Shown here in pieces: positions 8,427 to 17,931 of a stretch of 64,000 nt of DNA. Numbering within the stretch: the first letter of the stretch is position 1; each line of letters starts with the position of its first letter. Made by a program: the position numbers and the translations under genes. Source of the DNA: CAVXEH01 sp963805645 (lineage in GTDB: Bacteria > Chloroflexota > Limnocylindria > QHBO01); NCBI GenBank assembly GCA_963805645.1, contig CAWDVA010000007.1:743539-807538 (forward strand). The letters are read 5' to 3'. The notes under the pieces were generated by a model. The model saw only the letters and a list, made by a program, of their open reading frames with translations, did no database searches and was not told where the DNA came from.

Positions 8427-9938
8427 ATGAGCATTGCGATCCGCTTCCTGGGGGCGGTCGGCACCGTGACCGGCAGCCAGTACCTCGTCACCTGCGGCGA
8501 CCATCGGGTCCTGGTCGACTGCGGCATGTTCCAGGGCTCCCCGGAGGAGGTGAGCCGCAACCGCATGCCCTTCGCCTACGATCCGGCCACGGTCGAGGCG
8601 CTCCTCGTGACCCACGCCCACCTTGACCACTGCGGGCGGATCCCGGCCCTGGTGAAGGCCGGCTTCCGCGGTCCCATCCATGCCACGGGCGGCACCCTCG
8701 ACCTGGCCGAGATCGTCCTCCGCGACTCCGCCAAGCTGCAGGAAGAGGCAGAGCAGCGCTGGCTGCGACGTCACCCGGAGGCCGCGGCGCCCGCCGGGGA
8801 TGCGCAGCCCGAGCCCGACGAGGGCGATCTGCCGAAGCACATCCGCGAGGCGCACCCGGAGGCGCACACCACGACCCGCGCTGCCATCTACCGCATCGCC
8901 GACGTGGAGCAGACGATTCCCCTCTTCGCACCGGTGCCCTACGAGGTGCCGCTCGACGTGGTTCCGGGTGTGACCGCCGTCTTCCACGACGCGGGCCACA
9001 TCCTCGGCTCGGCCATCATCGAGCTGCGCCTGACCGATGGCGGCGGCACCACGACCGTCGTCTTCTCCGGCGACCTGGGCCGCCGCGACACGCCCATCCT
9101 GCGCGACCCGACCCCGCTCTCCCACGCCGACTACGTCCTGGTCGAGTCGACCTACGGCAACCGCGAGCACGCGCCCATGGCCGATGCCGTCAACGAGCTC
9201 GCGGACGCGGTGAACGAGGTGGCCGGGGACCGGGGCGTGCTCCTGGTCCCCTCCTTCGCCATCGGCCGCACCCAGGAGCTCGTCTGGGAGCTCGACCGGC
9301 TCCTGCGCGACGGCCGCATCCCGCACGTCCCGCTCTACCTCGACTCGCCCATGGCCAGCCGCGCCAGCGACGTCTACGACCGCCATCCCGAGACGTACGA
9401 CGCCGAGACGGCCGCCCTCCTTCGCTCGGGCGATTCCCCGCTCGAGTACCCGGGCGAGGAGTACACCAACGAGGTCGACGCCTCAAAGGCGATCCGCACC
9501 AGGCCGCGACCGATCATGGTCGTCGCGTCCTCGGGCATGCTGACCGGCGGTCGGATCCTGCACCACCTCAAGGATTTCCTCCCCGACCCGGCCTGCACGC
9601 TCCTGTTCATCGGCTACCAGGGCCAGGGCACGCTGGGATACGCCATCCAGCACGGCGCCAAGGAGGCGCACATCGACGGCCAGAAGTTCCCGATCCGCTG
9701 CCGGGTGCGCTCCATCTCCGGCTTCTCCGCCCACGCCGACGAGCACGAGCTGGAGGATTGGGTCCGCGGATTCGCAGCGACCGGCGGTGCCACCGGCTCC
9801 GATGGCGCGCCCAAGCGGGTCTTCGTGGTCCATGGCGATCCCGACGCAGCCAGGGCCTTCGCCGACCGGATCCATGCCGACCTCGGCTTCGACGTGCACC
9901 TTCCCGCGTACCGCGAAACGGTTGTCCTGCGTTCCTGA
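8427..9938 (+). CDS. Metallo-beta-lactamase/beta-CASP nuclease (CPSF-like)
   Basis: 503 residues with the metallo-beta-lactamase core, an inserted beta-CASP domain and a C-terminal RMMBL segment. Zinc motifs are visible: THAHLDHCG (motif 2), DAGHILGS (motif 3), VFSGDLGR (motif 4), then the beta-CASP motifs VESTYGNREH and SGFSAHADEHEL. The family (CPSF73/TTHA0252 relatives) cuts or trims RNA, and some members act on DNA. An acidic stretch of about 40 residues after the first metal motif looks like a lineage insertion. It is divergent from ligC, so a DNA-repair role is possible but unproven. Confidence 0.9.
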   Translation: MSIAIRFLGAVGTVTGSQYLVTCGDHRVLVDCGMFQGSPEEVSRNRMPFAYDPATVEALLVTHAHLDHCGRIPALVKAGFRGPIHATGGTLDLAEIVLRDSAKLQEEAEQRWLRRHPEAAAPAGDAQPEPDEGDLPKHIREAHPEAHTTTRAAIYRIADVEQTIPLFAPVPYEVPLDVVPGVTAVFHDAGHILGSAIIELRLTDGGGTTTVVFSGDLGRRDTPILRDPTPLSHADYVLVESTYGNREHAPMADAVNELADAVNEVAGDRGVLLVPSFAIGRTQELVWELDRLLRDGRIPHVPLYLDSPMASRASDVYDRHPETYDAETAALLRSGDSPLEYPGEEYTNEVDASKAIRTRPRPIMVVASSGMLTGGRILHHLKDFLPDPACTLLFIGYQGQGTLGYAIQHGAKEAHIDGQKFPIRCRVRSISGFSAHADEHELEDWVRGFAATGGATGSDGAPKRVFVVHGDPDAARAFADRIHADLGFDVHLPAYRETVVLRS

Positions 9939-10251
9939 GCGGGTTGCCGGGGCCGGTGCGTGTGGACAACAGGTGGATAACGCCCGCGAAGGGGCCGAAT
10001 CTCGTGGACAACTCCCCTAGCCAGAACAGGAGCGGGGCCCTATTGTTGGAGGCGTCCCGGAGGAGCCGGGCCGTGACCCTGGAGATTGCATCAAGGGGTC
10101 GCTGGCAGGGTTCCTTCGGGACATTTGCGTGCCCACCGTCGGCAGCCGACGGCCGCTCCGCTCCATCGGCGCGACGCCGCCGAAGGATTCGAGCCTACCG
10201 GATCGTCCAAGCATCACAATGGCGAGCATCCGAGAGGCAGGACGGGAGGGA
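9939..10251. other. 313-bp intergenic region with a cluster of DnaA-box-like 9-mers
   Basis: Three sites share one orientation: TGTGGACAA (9961-9969), GGTGGATAA (9972-9980) and CGTGGACAA (10003-10011). The first is the exact complement of TTGTCCACA, the DnaA box reported for high-GC actinobacteria; the others differ at one position (one from the TTATCCACA form). No dnaA, dnaN, gyrB or parAB gene lies nearby and there is no AT-rich unwinding stretch, so this is not an obvious oriC. It may titrate DnaA or control the sigma-factor gene. The rest of the region shows nothing I can assign. Confidence 0.45.
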
Positions 10252-10686
10252 ATGGGGGCCACACGCGTCGACGACCACTCGGGAAATCCGTTCGCGGCGC
10301 TCGTGGCGGATCCGCTCCGTTTCCGCGCCTGGTATGACGAGGCGCTTCCCCGCATCTACGGCTATCTGCTGGCCCGCTGCGGGAAGCCATCACTGGCGGA
10401 GGAGCTGACCCAGCGAGCCTTCATCCGCGCCGTGCGGGCGCGGACGTCGTTCCGTGGCGAGGCGGATCCGGTGACCTGGATCTGCTCCATCGGTCGCAAC
10501 TTGCTCATCGATGAGGTGCGCCGCGGTCGCCGCGAGCGGGAGCGCGCCGTCCGGATCGCAGAGCAGGTCGCCGTGGGAGAGAGCGACTGGGAACGTTTCG
10601 AACGGGCCAATGCGGTCACGACCGCGCTCGACGCGCTTCCGCCGGATCAGCGGCTGGCGCTCACGCTGCAGCATCTGGATGGCTAG
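10252..10686 (+). pseudogene. Truncated ECF RNA polymerase sigma factor (region 4 lost)
   Basis: The 144-residue product has a good sigma-2 domain (YDEALPRIYGYLLARC, AEELTQRAFIRAVRAR, TWICSIGRNLLIDEVRRGRR) and the first helix of sigma-4 (LDALPPDQRLALTLQHLDG). It then meets TAG at 10684-10686, just where the helix-turn-helix should begin. The same frame continues for 20 codons (EMFVATSIEVTGTTRDPLAP) that resemble a sigma-4 recognition helix, then stops at TAA 10747. Further basic residues follow in another frame. This looks like a sigma gene inactivated by a nonsense mutation plus 3' decay. No anti-sigma gene follows. I chose the ATG at 10252 after GGGAGGG; an ATG at 10219 is possible. Confidence 0.75.
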
Positions 10687-10763
10687 GAGATGTTCGTGGC
10701 GACCTCGATCGAGGTCACGGGGACGACCAGGGATCCGCTGGCGCCGTAAGGCGGCGCGCGAGA

Positions 10764-13700
10764 TCAGCCGCGGCGCAGCAGGAAACCTCGGTACGAGGGC
10801 CGGAAGCCAAGCGCCCGCAGCGGCTCGGCGAGGGGCGAGGCCGCGACCGGCTCGCGGTCGACGCGCTCGATCACGATCTCGCGGTAGGGACCGATGGGGA
10901 CGACCAGCTCCGCCAATGTTCCAAGCCCCGCGGCGGCCACCTCCGGATCGTCCGCGGCCGGCAGGGTGACGAGCGATCGAAGGCCGCGCTCGAGGTAGAG
11001 GGTCGCGGCGCCGTCCACCATCGCGACGTAGGCGCCGCCCGCGCGCTGCAGGGAGAAGCGATCTTCGCCGTCGCGACGCGGCCACGGCAGGGCGGCCCCG
11101 TACGGCTGCGCCGGGTCGGCCGCGGCGAGGAGCACGGTCCGGCGCGACTCCGGAGCCTCGCGTTCCGCACGCAGACGGTCCACCGCCCCTGGCTGCGCGA
11201 ACTGGGCCGCCCCGAGGCCCGCCACGAAGTAGCCGCGCCGCGCACGGCCGGCCTCCTCCATCGCCTTGAGCACCGGATAGACCGCCGCGAAGCCGCCGAC
11301 GTGCCCCTCGGCCATGACCGCCTCGCGAGTCACCACGCCGTGGCGCTCGAGCAGGGCGACGGCGGTCGCGTGCCCGCGCTCGGTGGGCGTGCGCGCCTCG
11401 CCGACCAGCTCCGCCACCAGGGACCACCGTCCCGCGGCACGCGGCGGTCCCACGGCGAGGAGCCGCCCCGGTCGCGGCGGGCGCGTCCGCGAGGCTCGCG
11501 ACCGGGACCGCGGCAGTGAGAGCGCGCGCAGTGGACCGAAGGTGTCATTCGTGACCTCGCCCGCCCACACGAGATCCCACAGGGCGTCGAGCGCCTCGTC
11601 GTCGGTGCGCGCCACGTCGCCCACCGCGCTGCGCAGCTCCCGGAAGAACGACGCGCCACGACGGGCGAGGTGCCCGCGCAGCCGCTCGTGGATCTCACCC
11701 GACGGTCGGTCGGAACCGGCGGCGGGAAGGCCGCTGGTTGCCAGCAGAGCCACATGGTCGCGCCGGTACAGGGCGACGCGGCCATCGTCGCGACCCAGCG
11801 ATCCGCGCCCGACCCAGACGACCTCACCCGCCGCGCCCAGCTCGTCCAGGAGGCGGGGCGTGTAGTCCCGCACGCGGGACCGGAGCAGGTCGCGCTCGAG
11901 GATCGAGGCGGGGACCGCGACGCCCTCGAGCTGGGCCACCACCTCGAGGAGTCGGCCCGGGCCACCCGCGCGGGACCCGACCCCCTGCCATGCCGGCAGG
12001 AACCGGCCGAACGCCTCCGCCGGCACCGCCTCGACCTCGCGCCGGAGGTGCGCGAGCGTGCGCCGGCGCAGGAGGCGCAGCACTTCGGGATCGGCATACT
12101 CCGCCGTTGCGCCACCGGGACGGAACGACCCCTCCACCAGGCGTCCGGCGGCGACCAGGTGCGCGAGCCGCGCCAGCGCCAGCCCGGGCGCCACTCCCCA
12201 GCGGGCCGCCGGCTCATCGGCGATGAACGGTGCGTGCGTCCTCGCCCAGCGCAGGAGCATGCCGTCGAGCGGCTCGCCGTCGGCCGCCTCGAGCCAGGCC
12301 TGGGCCACACCGGGCGGCGGGCTGACCCCCAGCGCATCGCGGTAGCGCGCAACGTCCTCGACGGCGATCCAGCGCTCGATCCCCGCGATCCTGACCCGGA
12401 CGGCACGGCGATCCGTCTCGAGCGAACGCAGCGCGTTGTCCGCCGCCAGCTCCCCCGTGACCCGTGCAGCGACCTCCTCGGCGGACAGGTCACCCAGGCG
12501 GCGCAGCAGGTCGTGCACGCCATCGATGGTGTGCGGCCGCCTGCCGCCGGCGAGGGCCTGGAGCTCGAGCTCCACCTCGGCCACGGCGGCAGGACCCAGG
12601 AGCTCGCGAAGCTCATCCGCACCGAGCAGCTCGGCCAGCAGGTCGCGGTCGAGGGCGAGCGCCTGGGCGCGCCGCTCCGCCAGCGGGGCGTCACCCTCGT
12701 ACATGTACGACCCGACGTAGTCGAACAGGAGCGAGGCCGCGAACGGCGAGGCGCGTGGCGTCTCGACGCTCACCACCCGCACCGATCGCGAGCGGATCCC
12801 GCGCAGCACCTCGCGCAGTGCCGGCATGTCGAAGACATCACGCAGGCACTCGCGGTAGGTCTCGAGGATGATGGGGAACGACCCGTACTGCCCGGCCACC
12901 GCCAGGAGATCGGCGGACCGGCGGCGCTGCATCCACAGCGGGGTGCGCTGCCCCGGACGTCGTCGCGGGAGGAGCAGCGCCCGGGCCGCGTTCTCCCGGA
13001 AGCGTGCCGCGAAGAGCGCCGTCCCGCCGAGGGCGCTCATCAACAGCTCCTCGGCCTCGTCGGGCTCGAGGACGAGCTCGGACTCGGGCGGCGCGTCATC
13101 GGTCTCCGGCAGGCGGACCACGATCCCGTCGTCCGACCACAGGACGCCGACGTCCACGGTGTAGCGCTCCCGGAGGCGTGCCTCGACCGCCATGGCCCAC
13201 GGGGCGTGGACCCGGCCACCGAACGGGGTCAGGAGGCAGACCCGCCAGTCCCCCAGCTCGTCGCGGAACCGCTCGATCAGGATGGTCCGATCCGTGGGCA
13301 GGACGCCGGTGGCCTCGCGCTGGTCGCCCAGGTAGGCGACCAGGTTGCGGGCCGCCAGGTCGTCGAGGACCCCGTCGCGCCGCAGGCGGGCGAGGGCCTC
13401 GTCGGCCGCCATCGGCTCAACTTCGCGCAGGAAGGCGCCGATGGCGCGGCCCAGCTCGACGGGGCGCCCCACCTGGTCTCCCTTCCAGAACGGCATCTTT
13501 CCGGGCTCGCCCGGAGCCGGCGTGACGACCACCCGGTCGGGCTTGATCTCCTCGATGCGCCAGGTCGAGGCGCCCAGCAGGAAGGTCTCGCCCACGCGGC
13601 TCTCGTAGACCATCTCCTCGTCGAGCTCCCCCACGCGGCGACCGCCGCGACCCGAGCCATCATCGGGCAGGAAGACGCCGTACAGGCCACGGTCCGGTAT

Positions 13701-15323
13701 CGTCCCGCCGGAGGTGACCGCCAGGACCCGCGCGTCGTTCCGGCTGGTCACCGCATCGGTGGCACGATCCCAGACGACCCGGGGACGCAGCTCGGCGAAC
13801 TCATCGGACGGATAGCGGCCGGAGAGCATGTCCAGGACGCCGGTCAGCTGCTCTCGCGAAAGGTCACGATAGGCGTCGGTGCGGTTGGCGAGGGCCAGGA
13901 GATCGTCGACCCGCCACGACTCCATGGCGCAGGCCGCCACGAGCTGCTGGGCCAGGACGTCAAGCGGCGCCCGTGGCACGCGGGTCTCCTCGATCTGGCC
14001 CGACAGCATGCGCTCGGCCACCACCGCCGCCTCGAGCAGGTCCCCGCGGTACTTGGGGAAGATCACGCCGTTCGAGACCTCGCCCACGCCGTGGCCGGCC
14101 CGCCCGATGCGCTGGAGCCCGGCGGCCACCGAGGGCGGCGCCTCGATCTGGACCACCAGGTCGATGGCACCCATGTCGATACCGAGCTCCAGGCTGGAGG
14201 TCGCGATCAGTGCGGGCAGCCGCCCGACCTTGAGCGCTTCCTCGATCTGGAGGCGCTGCTCGCGCGCGATGCTGCCGTGGTGTGCCCGCACCAGCTCCTC
14301 GCCGGCCAGCTCGTTCAGACGGCTCGCCAGGCGCTCCGCCAGGCGGCGCGAGTTCACGAACACCAGCGTGGACCGATGCTGCCGGATGAGCTCGAGCAAC
14401 CGTGGATGGATCGCCGGCCAGATGGAATGGCGCGCCTCGGGCCCGGCCGCCGGACCCGACGGCTGGTCCTCCGCCTCCATGAGCTCGCCCAGGCGGCTCA
14501 TGTCCTCCACCGGCACGCTGATGGTGAGCTGCAGCGCCTTGCGTGCGCCCGCGTCCGCGATGGCCACGGTGCGCCCCGGACCGTTGCCGCCAAGGAAGGC
14601 GGCGATCGCCCCCAGCGGGCGCTGCGTGGCGGACAGCCCAATCCGCTGGGGTGCCGGGTGGCCGGCCGCGGTGACGAGCGTTTCCAGGCGCTCCAGCGAC
14701 AGCCCCAGGTGCGTTCCGCGCTTCGTCGCGGCCAGGGCGTGGACCTCGTCGACGATGACGTGCTCGACCCCGGCAAGCACCTCGCGCGCCCGGCTGGTGA
14801 GCAGGAGGTAGAGGCTCTCCGGCGTGGTGACCAGGATCTCCGGCGGGTCCTTGGCCAGCGCGCGCCGGGCGTCAGCCGGGGTGTCCCCGGTTCGGGACGC
14901 CACGCGGACCTCCGGCAGGTCGACGCCGGCCCGCTGCGCCGTGCGACGGATCCCGGCCAGCGGGGCCCGCAGGTTCCGCTCCACGTCGTAGGCGAGCGCC
15001 TTGAGTGGGCTCACGTACACGACCCGGACGCTCCCGGGTCGCACCGGAGCGCGCCCGCGGCCCCGCCCCGTCGGGGCGGCAGGATGAGGATCGGTGAAGC
15101 ATCGGTCCAGGCACCACAGGAACGCCGCCAGGGTCTTGCCGCTGCCGGTCGGCGCGTGCAGCAGGGTGTGGGTGCCGCTGCTGATCGCCTCCCAGCCCAT
15201 GCGCTGCGCCTGCGTGGGCTGCGCGAACGCCTCCGCGAACCACGTGCGGGTGGGTTCGCTGAACCGGGCGAGAGGATCGGTGACGGGGCGACGGCTCACG
15301 GTGCCGTGGAGTCTACGTCGCAA
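10764..15323 (-). CDS. lhr: Large ATP-dependent helicase, Lhr family
   Basis: A 1,519-residue superfamily 2 helicase. Walker A is HAPTGSGKTLAAFLW, the DExH box is VIVDEVHALAATKRGTHLGL, the SAT motif is IGLSATQRP, and motifs V and VI are SLELGIDMGAIDLVVQI and GLQRIGRAGHGVG. A winged-helix and Lhr-core region plus a long C-terminal domain follow, matching full-length bacterial Lhr (about 1,500 residues). Lhr translocates 3'-5' on single-stranded DNA and unwinds RNA:DNA hybrids; it is linked to DNA repair. A GTG at 15299 is an alternative start. Its 3' end faces the broken sigma gene. Confidence 0.93.
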   Translation of the reverse strand: MRRRLHGTVSRRPVTDPLARFSEPTRTWFAEAFAQPTQAQRMGWEAISSGTHTLLHAPTGSGKTLAAFLWCLDRCFTDPHPAAPTGRGRGRAPVRPGSVRVVYVSPLKALAYDVERNLRAPLAGIRRTAQRAGVDLPEVRVASRTGDTPADARRALAKDPPEILVTTPESLYLLLTSRAREVLAGVEHVIVDEVHALAATKRGTHLGLSLERLETLVTAAGHPAPQRIGLSATQRPLGAIAAFLGGNGPGRTVAIADAGARKALQLTISVPVEDMSRLGELMEAEDQPSGPAAGPEARHSIWPAIHPRLLELIRQHRSTLVFVNSRRLAERLASRLNELAGEELVRAHHGSIAREQRLQIEEALKVGRLPALIATSSLELGIDMGAIDLVVQIEAPPSVAAGLQRIGRAGHGVGEVSNGVIFPKYRGDLLEAAVVAERMLSGQIEETRVPRAPLDVLAQQLVAACAMESWRVDDLLALANRTDAYRDLSREQLTGVLDMLSGRYPSDEFAELRPRVVWDRATDAVTSRNDARVLAVTSGGTIPDRGLYGVFLPDDGSGRGGRRVGELDEEMVYESRVGETFLLGASTWRIEEIKPDRVVVTPAPGEPGKMPFWKGDQVGRPVELGRAIGAFLREVEPMAADEALARLRRDGVLDDLAARNLVAYLGDQREATGVLPTDRTILIERFRDELGDWRVCLLTPFGGRVHAPWAMAVEARLRERYTVDVGVLWSDDGIVVRLPETDDAPPESELVLEPDEAEELLMSALGGTALFAARFRENAARALLLPRRRPGQRTPLWMQRRRSADLLAVAGQYGSFPIILETYRECLRDVFDMPALREVLRGIRSRSVRVVSVETPRASPFAASLLFDYVGSYMYEGDAPLAERRAQALALDRDLLAELLGADELRELLGPAAVAEVELELQALAGGRRPHTIDGVHDLLRRLGDLSAEEVAARVTGELAADNALRSLETDRRAVRVRIAGIERWIAVEDVARYRDALGVSPPPGVAQAWLEAADGEPLDGMLLRWARTHAPFIADEPAARWGVAPGLALARLAHLVAAGRLVEGSFRPGGATAEYADPEVLRLLRRRTLAHLRREVEAVPAEAFGRFLPAWQGVGSRAGGPGRLLEVVAQLEGVAVPASILERDLLRSRVRDYTPRLLDELGAAGEVVWVGRGSLGRDDGRVALYRRDHVALLATSGLPAAGSDRPSGEIHERLRGHLARRGASFFRELRSAVGDVARTDDEALDALWDLVWAGEVTNDTFGPLRALSLPRSRSRASRTRPPRPGRLLAVGPPRAAGRWSLVAELVGEARTPTERGHATAVALLERHGVVTREAVMAEGHVGGFAAVYPVLKAMEEAGRARRGYFVAGLGAAQFAQPGAVDRLRAEREAPESRRTVLLAAADPAQPYGAALPWPRRDGEDRFSLQRAGGAYVAMVDGAATLYLERGLRSLVTLPAADDPEVAAAGLGTLAELVVPIGPYREIVIERVDREPVAASPLAEPLRALGFRPSYRGFLLRRG

Positions 15324-15668
15324 ACCTGACAGAACCCGGCGAAGTCGCCTGGCGCGTCACTCGGGGCGCGACCGGGCGATGTGCGGAAGATACGCGATGA
15401 CCCCGATCCCTTTCGGTACCGGGGCCATCGGTGGGCGCCTGGGCCGAGCTCCCGGCGCCTCGAGGCCGACAGAGAGCCGCGACTCCCTCTATCGGCGGCA
15501 TCAATCCGGGCCTGCTCTCGAAGCAGTCCCGCCTGTCGCCAGCCCTAGTAGGCCATGGCGGTGGGAGTCGAGAACCGTGCCGAATGGCCCTTCCGGGGTG
15601 GTCGGAAGTCACGAGGGCGGGGGACAGGGAAGGGCGCAGAGCACGGAACGCGCGCTACCCTACCCGCG
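15324..15668. other. 345-bp intergenic region upstream of the GAF kinase
   Basis: It separates the divergent lhr and histidine-kinase genes. The only element I can point to is TACCCT (15656-15661), a TANNNT-type -10 placed 7 nt before the kinase ATG. I looked for a DosR-type GGGACT-GTCCC palindrome because the regulator resembles DevR/DosR, and found none. No coding potential, RNA gene or repeat was recognised. Confidence 0.4.
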
Positions 15669-17216
15669 ATGCCTGCCCGTTTCGCGCGCCCCCCGCTTCC
15701 GGCGTTCATCACCGCGCTCGATGCCTGGCGCGCACGACCGGACGAGGCCGAACGGCCGGCCCTCGAACAGGCCCTCGCCGCCCTGGTGGAGCGCACCGGG
15801 TTCCGCGGCGCCGTCGTGGTGCTGGAGGCACCTCCGCTGGTACCCGTCGAACTTCGTGCCGGCTCCCTGGCGTCCGGCGGCAAGGTCGACAGTGACGATC
15901 CGGTCACCGATCTCCCGCTCCTGACGGAGACCACCGCGACGCCGGTGGGCAGCATCCGCATCCATGGCACCGGCAACCTTCCGGACGGACCGCCGGAGCT
16001 CGCGAACGCCGTCGCCATCGCCATCGGGGCGATCCGCGACCGGGAGCGCGCGCGGCGCGCGGAGGGTCACCTCGAGGCTCTCGACGAGGCGGTGCGCGGG
16101 ATCGCCGCCGTGCTGGACCTCGACCGCGTCCTGCAGCGGATCGTCGATCGCGTCCGGGTTCTCGCCCACGCCGACTACGCGGCGCTGGGGATCGTCAACG
16201 ACGAGGGCTCGATCGAGCTGTTCATCACCAGCGGCATCAGCGTCGCCGACCGCGAGCGCATCGGCCATCCGCCGGAGGGCCACGGCCTCCTGGGGCTCAT
16301 CATCCGCGAGGGCCGGACGTTCCGCATCGACGACATTGCGACCGACGAGCGACGGTACGGGTTCCCGCCCAACCATCCCGAGATGCATCCCTTCCTTGGC
16401 GTGCCGGTCCCCTCGCTGGGACGCACCGTGGGCAACCTGTACCTGACCCGCGATTCCGGCGGCCGCCGGTTCAGCGAGGAGGACCAGGAGCTCGTCGAGC
16501 GCTTCGCCCTGCACGCGGGGATCGCCATCGAGAACGCGCGACTGCACGACCGGGTGCAGCGCCTCACCATCGTGGAAGAGCGCGAGCGCATCGGTCGTGA
16601 CCTGCACGACCGGATCATCCAGCGGCTGTACGGGATCAGCCTGTCGCTCGACGACGTGCCGGAGATCATGGGTGAGGACGAGGCGCTCGCCCGGGGTCGG
16701 ATCGAGGAGGCCATCGATGCGCTGACCAGCGCGATCCAGGAGATCCGCACCTTCGTCTTCGGCCTGCGGCCGGTCCAGCTTGACGAGCGGGGACTGGTGG
16801 CAGCCCTCGAGCTGCTCGCCGGAGAGATGAACCGCAACCTCGGTCTCGAGGTCTCGGTGCGCGCGGAGCCGGGAATCGGGGCCCCCATTGAGCTGGTCGC
16901 CGAGGTCCTCAGCGTGGCCCGCGAGGCACTCACCAACATCGCGCGCCACGCAGACGCCCACGCGGCCGAGCTCGATCTGAGCGATGATGGAACCGCGATT
17001 CGCCTCGAGGTGATCGACGATGGACGCGGATTCGATGCATCGGCGCCCGCGCCGGCAGGGCATCATGGGTTGGAGAACATGCGGCAGCGAGCGGCCAGCC
17101 TGGGTGGAATGCTCGAGGTTGTGAGCCATCGAGGGCGCGGGACACGTATCATCCTTACGCTGCCGCTTCATCCGCCAGCCACGAGCGGCCAGCGGATAAC
17201 GGAGTCGGAAGCTTGA
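15669..17216 (+). CDS. GAF-domain sensor histidine kinase (DevS/NarX-like)
   Basis: 515 residues, no membrane helices. One GAF domain (about 140-290) is followed by a HisKA_3 dimerisation region with the phospho-acceptor in ERIGRDLHDRIIQRLYG (His313) and a HATPase with N box LTNIARHADAHA and G box DDGRGFDASAPAPAGHHGLENM. The architecture matches the cytoplasmic DevS/DosS redox kinases but with one GAF rather than two, and heme binding cannot be judged. The stop overlaps a TTG of the response-regulator frame, so the pair is co-transcribed. A leaderless start is likely. Confidence 0.9.
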   Translation: MPARFARPPLPAFITALDAWRARPDEAERPALEQALAALVERTGFRGAVVVLEAPPLVPVELRAGSLASGGKVDSDDPVTDLPLLTETTATPVGSIRIHGTGNLPDGPPELANAVAIAIGAIRDRERARRAEGHLEALDEAVRGIAAVLDLDRVLQRIVDRVRVLAHADYAALGIVNDEGSIELFITSGISVADRERIGHPPEGHGLLGLIIREGRTFRIDDIATDERRYGFPPNHPEMHPFLGVPVPSLGRTVGNLYLTRDSGGRRFSEEDQELVERFALHAGIAIENARLHDRVQRLTIVEERERIGRDLHDRIIQRLYGISLSLDDVPEIMGEDEALARGRIEEAIDALTSAIQEIRTFVFGLRPVQLDERGLVAALELLAGEMNRNLGLEVSVRAEPGIGAPIELVAEVLSVAREALTNIARHADAHAAELDLSDDGTAIRLEVIDDGRGFDASAPAPAGHHGLENMRQRAASLGGMLEVVSHRGRGTRIILTLPLHPPATSGQRITESEA

Positions 17217-17233
17217 CCGAGCAGGAAGAGAAC

Positions 17234-17917
17234 ATGCCCACATCGCACACCGACGACCCTGGCACGCCGGAGCGCCCGCTGCGGCTCCTTGTCGTCGACG
17301 ACCACGAGGTCGTGCGCCAGGGACTCGTGGCGCTCCTCGATCGCCGAGAGGAGTTCCAGGTGGTCGCGGAGGCCGGCACCATGGCCGAGTCGATTGCCGC
17401 CGCCCGCCGATTCCAGCCGGACCTCGTCGTCATGGATGTGCGCCTCCCCGATGGATCCGGCGTGGAGGCCTGCCGCGAGATCCGCTCCGAGCGTCCGGAG
17501 ACCAAGGTGGTGATGCTCACCAGCTACCCCGATGAGGAAGCCGTCCTCTCGGCGATCATCGCCGGCGCCTCGGGGTACCTGCTCAAGCAGATCCGCGGAC
17601 GCGACCTGGTGGCAGCCCTGCAGTCAGTGGCGCGAGGCGACTCCCTGCTGGATCCGGGCGTCACCGAGCGAGTCCTCGAGCGCGTGCGGCGCGCAGCCAC
17701 CGGCGGCGAGCAGGATGAGCTGTCGCAGCTGACCGCCCAGGAGCGCAAGATCCTGCTCCTGGTGGCCGAGGGCAAGACGAACAAGGAAATCGCCGGCGAG
17801 GTCTTCCTGTCCGACAAGACGGTGAAGAACTACGTTTCGTCGATCCTCTCCAAGCTGAACCTCGAGCGACGCGCCCAGGCCGCCGCCTTCGTCGCCAAGC
17901 ATCGACTCGGCGAGTAG
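17234..17917 (+). CDS. NarL/FixJ-family response regulator, DevR/DosR-like
   Basis: 227 residues: receiver domain (LVVDDHEVVRQGLVALL, phospho-acceptor Asp68 in LVVMDVRLPDGSG, LTSY switch, conserved Lys in GYLLKQIRG) and a LuxR-type HTH (LTAQERKILLLVAEGKTNKEIA ... KTVKNYVSSILSKL, shortened). The stretches LTSYPDEEAVLSAIIAGASG and LSDKTVKNYVSSILSKLNLE resemble mycobacterial DevR/DosR, the hypoxia/NO regulator. I chose ATG 17234 because AGGAAGAG precedes it by 3 nt; a TTG at 17213 overlaps the kinase stop. Partner of the GAF kinase. Confidence 0.92.
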   Translation: MPTSHTDDPGTPERPLRLLVVDDHEVVRQGLVALLDRREEFQVVAEAGTMAESIAAARRFQPDLVVMDVRLPDGSGVEACREIRSERPETKVVMLTSYPDEEAVLSAIIAGASGYLLKQIRGRDLVAALQSVARGDSLLDPGVTERVLERVRRAATGGEQDELSQLTAQERKILLLVAEGKTNKEIAGEVFLSDKTVKNYVSSILSKLNLERRAQAAAFVAKHRLGE

Positions 17918-17931
17918 CTCCGCTCCGGGTC

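Noticed and set aside
9939..10251. Chromosomal replication origin
   Set aside because: Three DnaA-like boxes only, no AT-rich segment and no dnaA/dnaN/parAB neighbours.
11670..15329. A 1,219-codon plus-strand frame opposite lhr
   Set aside because: Antisense shadow; no domain motifs, and lhr motifs on the other strand are unmistakable.
15324..15668. DosR-type operator upstream of the DevS/DevR-like genes
   Set aside because: I looked for a GGGACT-GTCCC-like palindrome and found no acceptable match.
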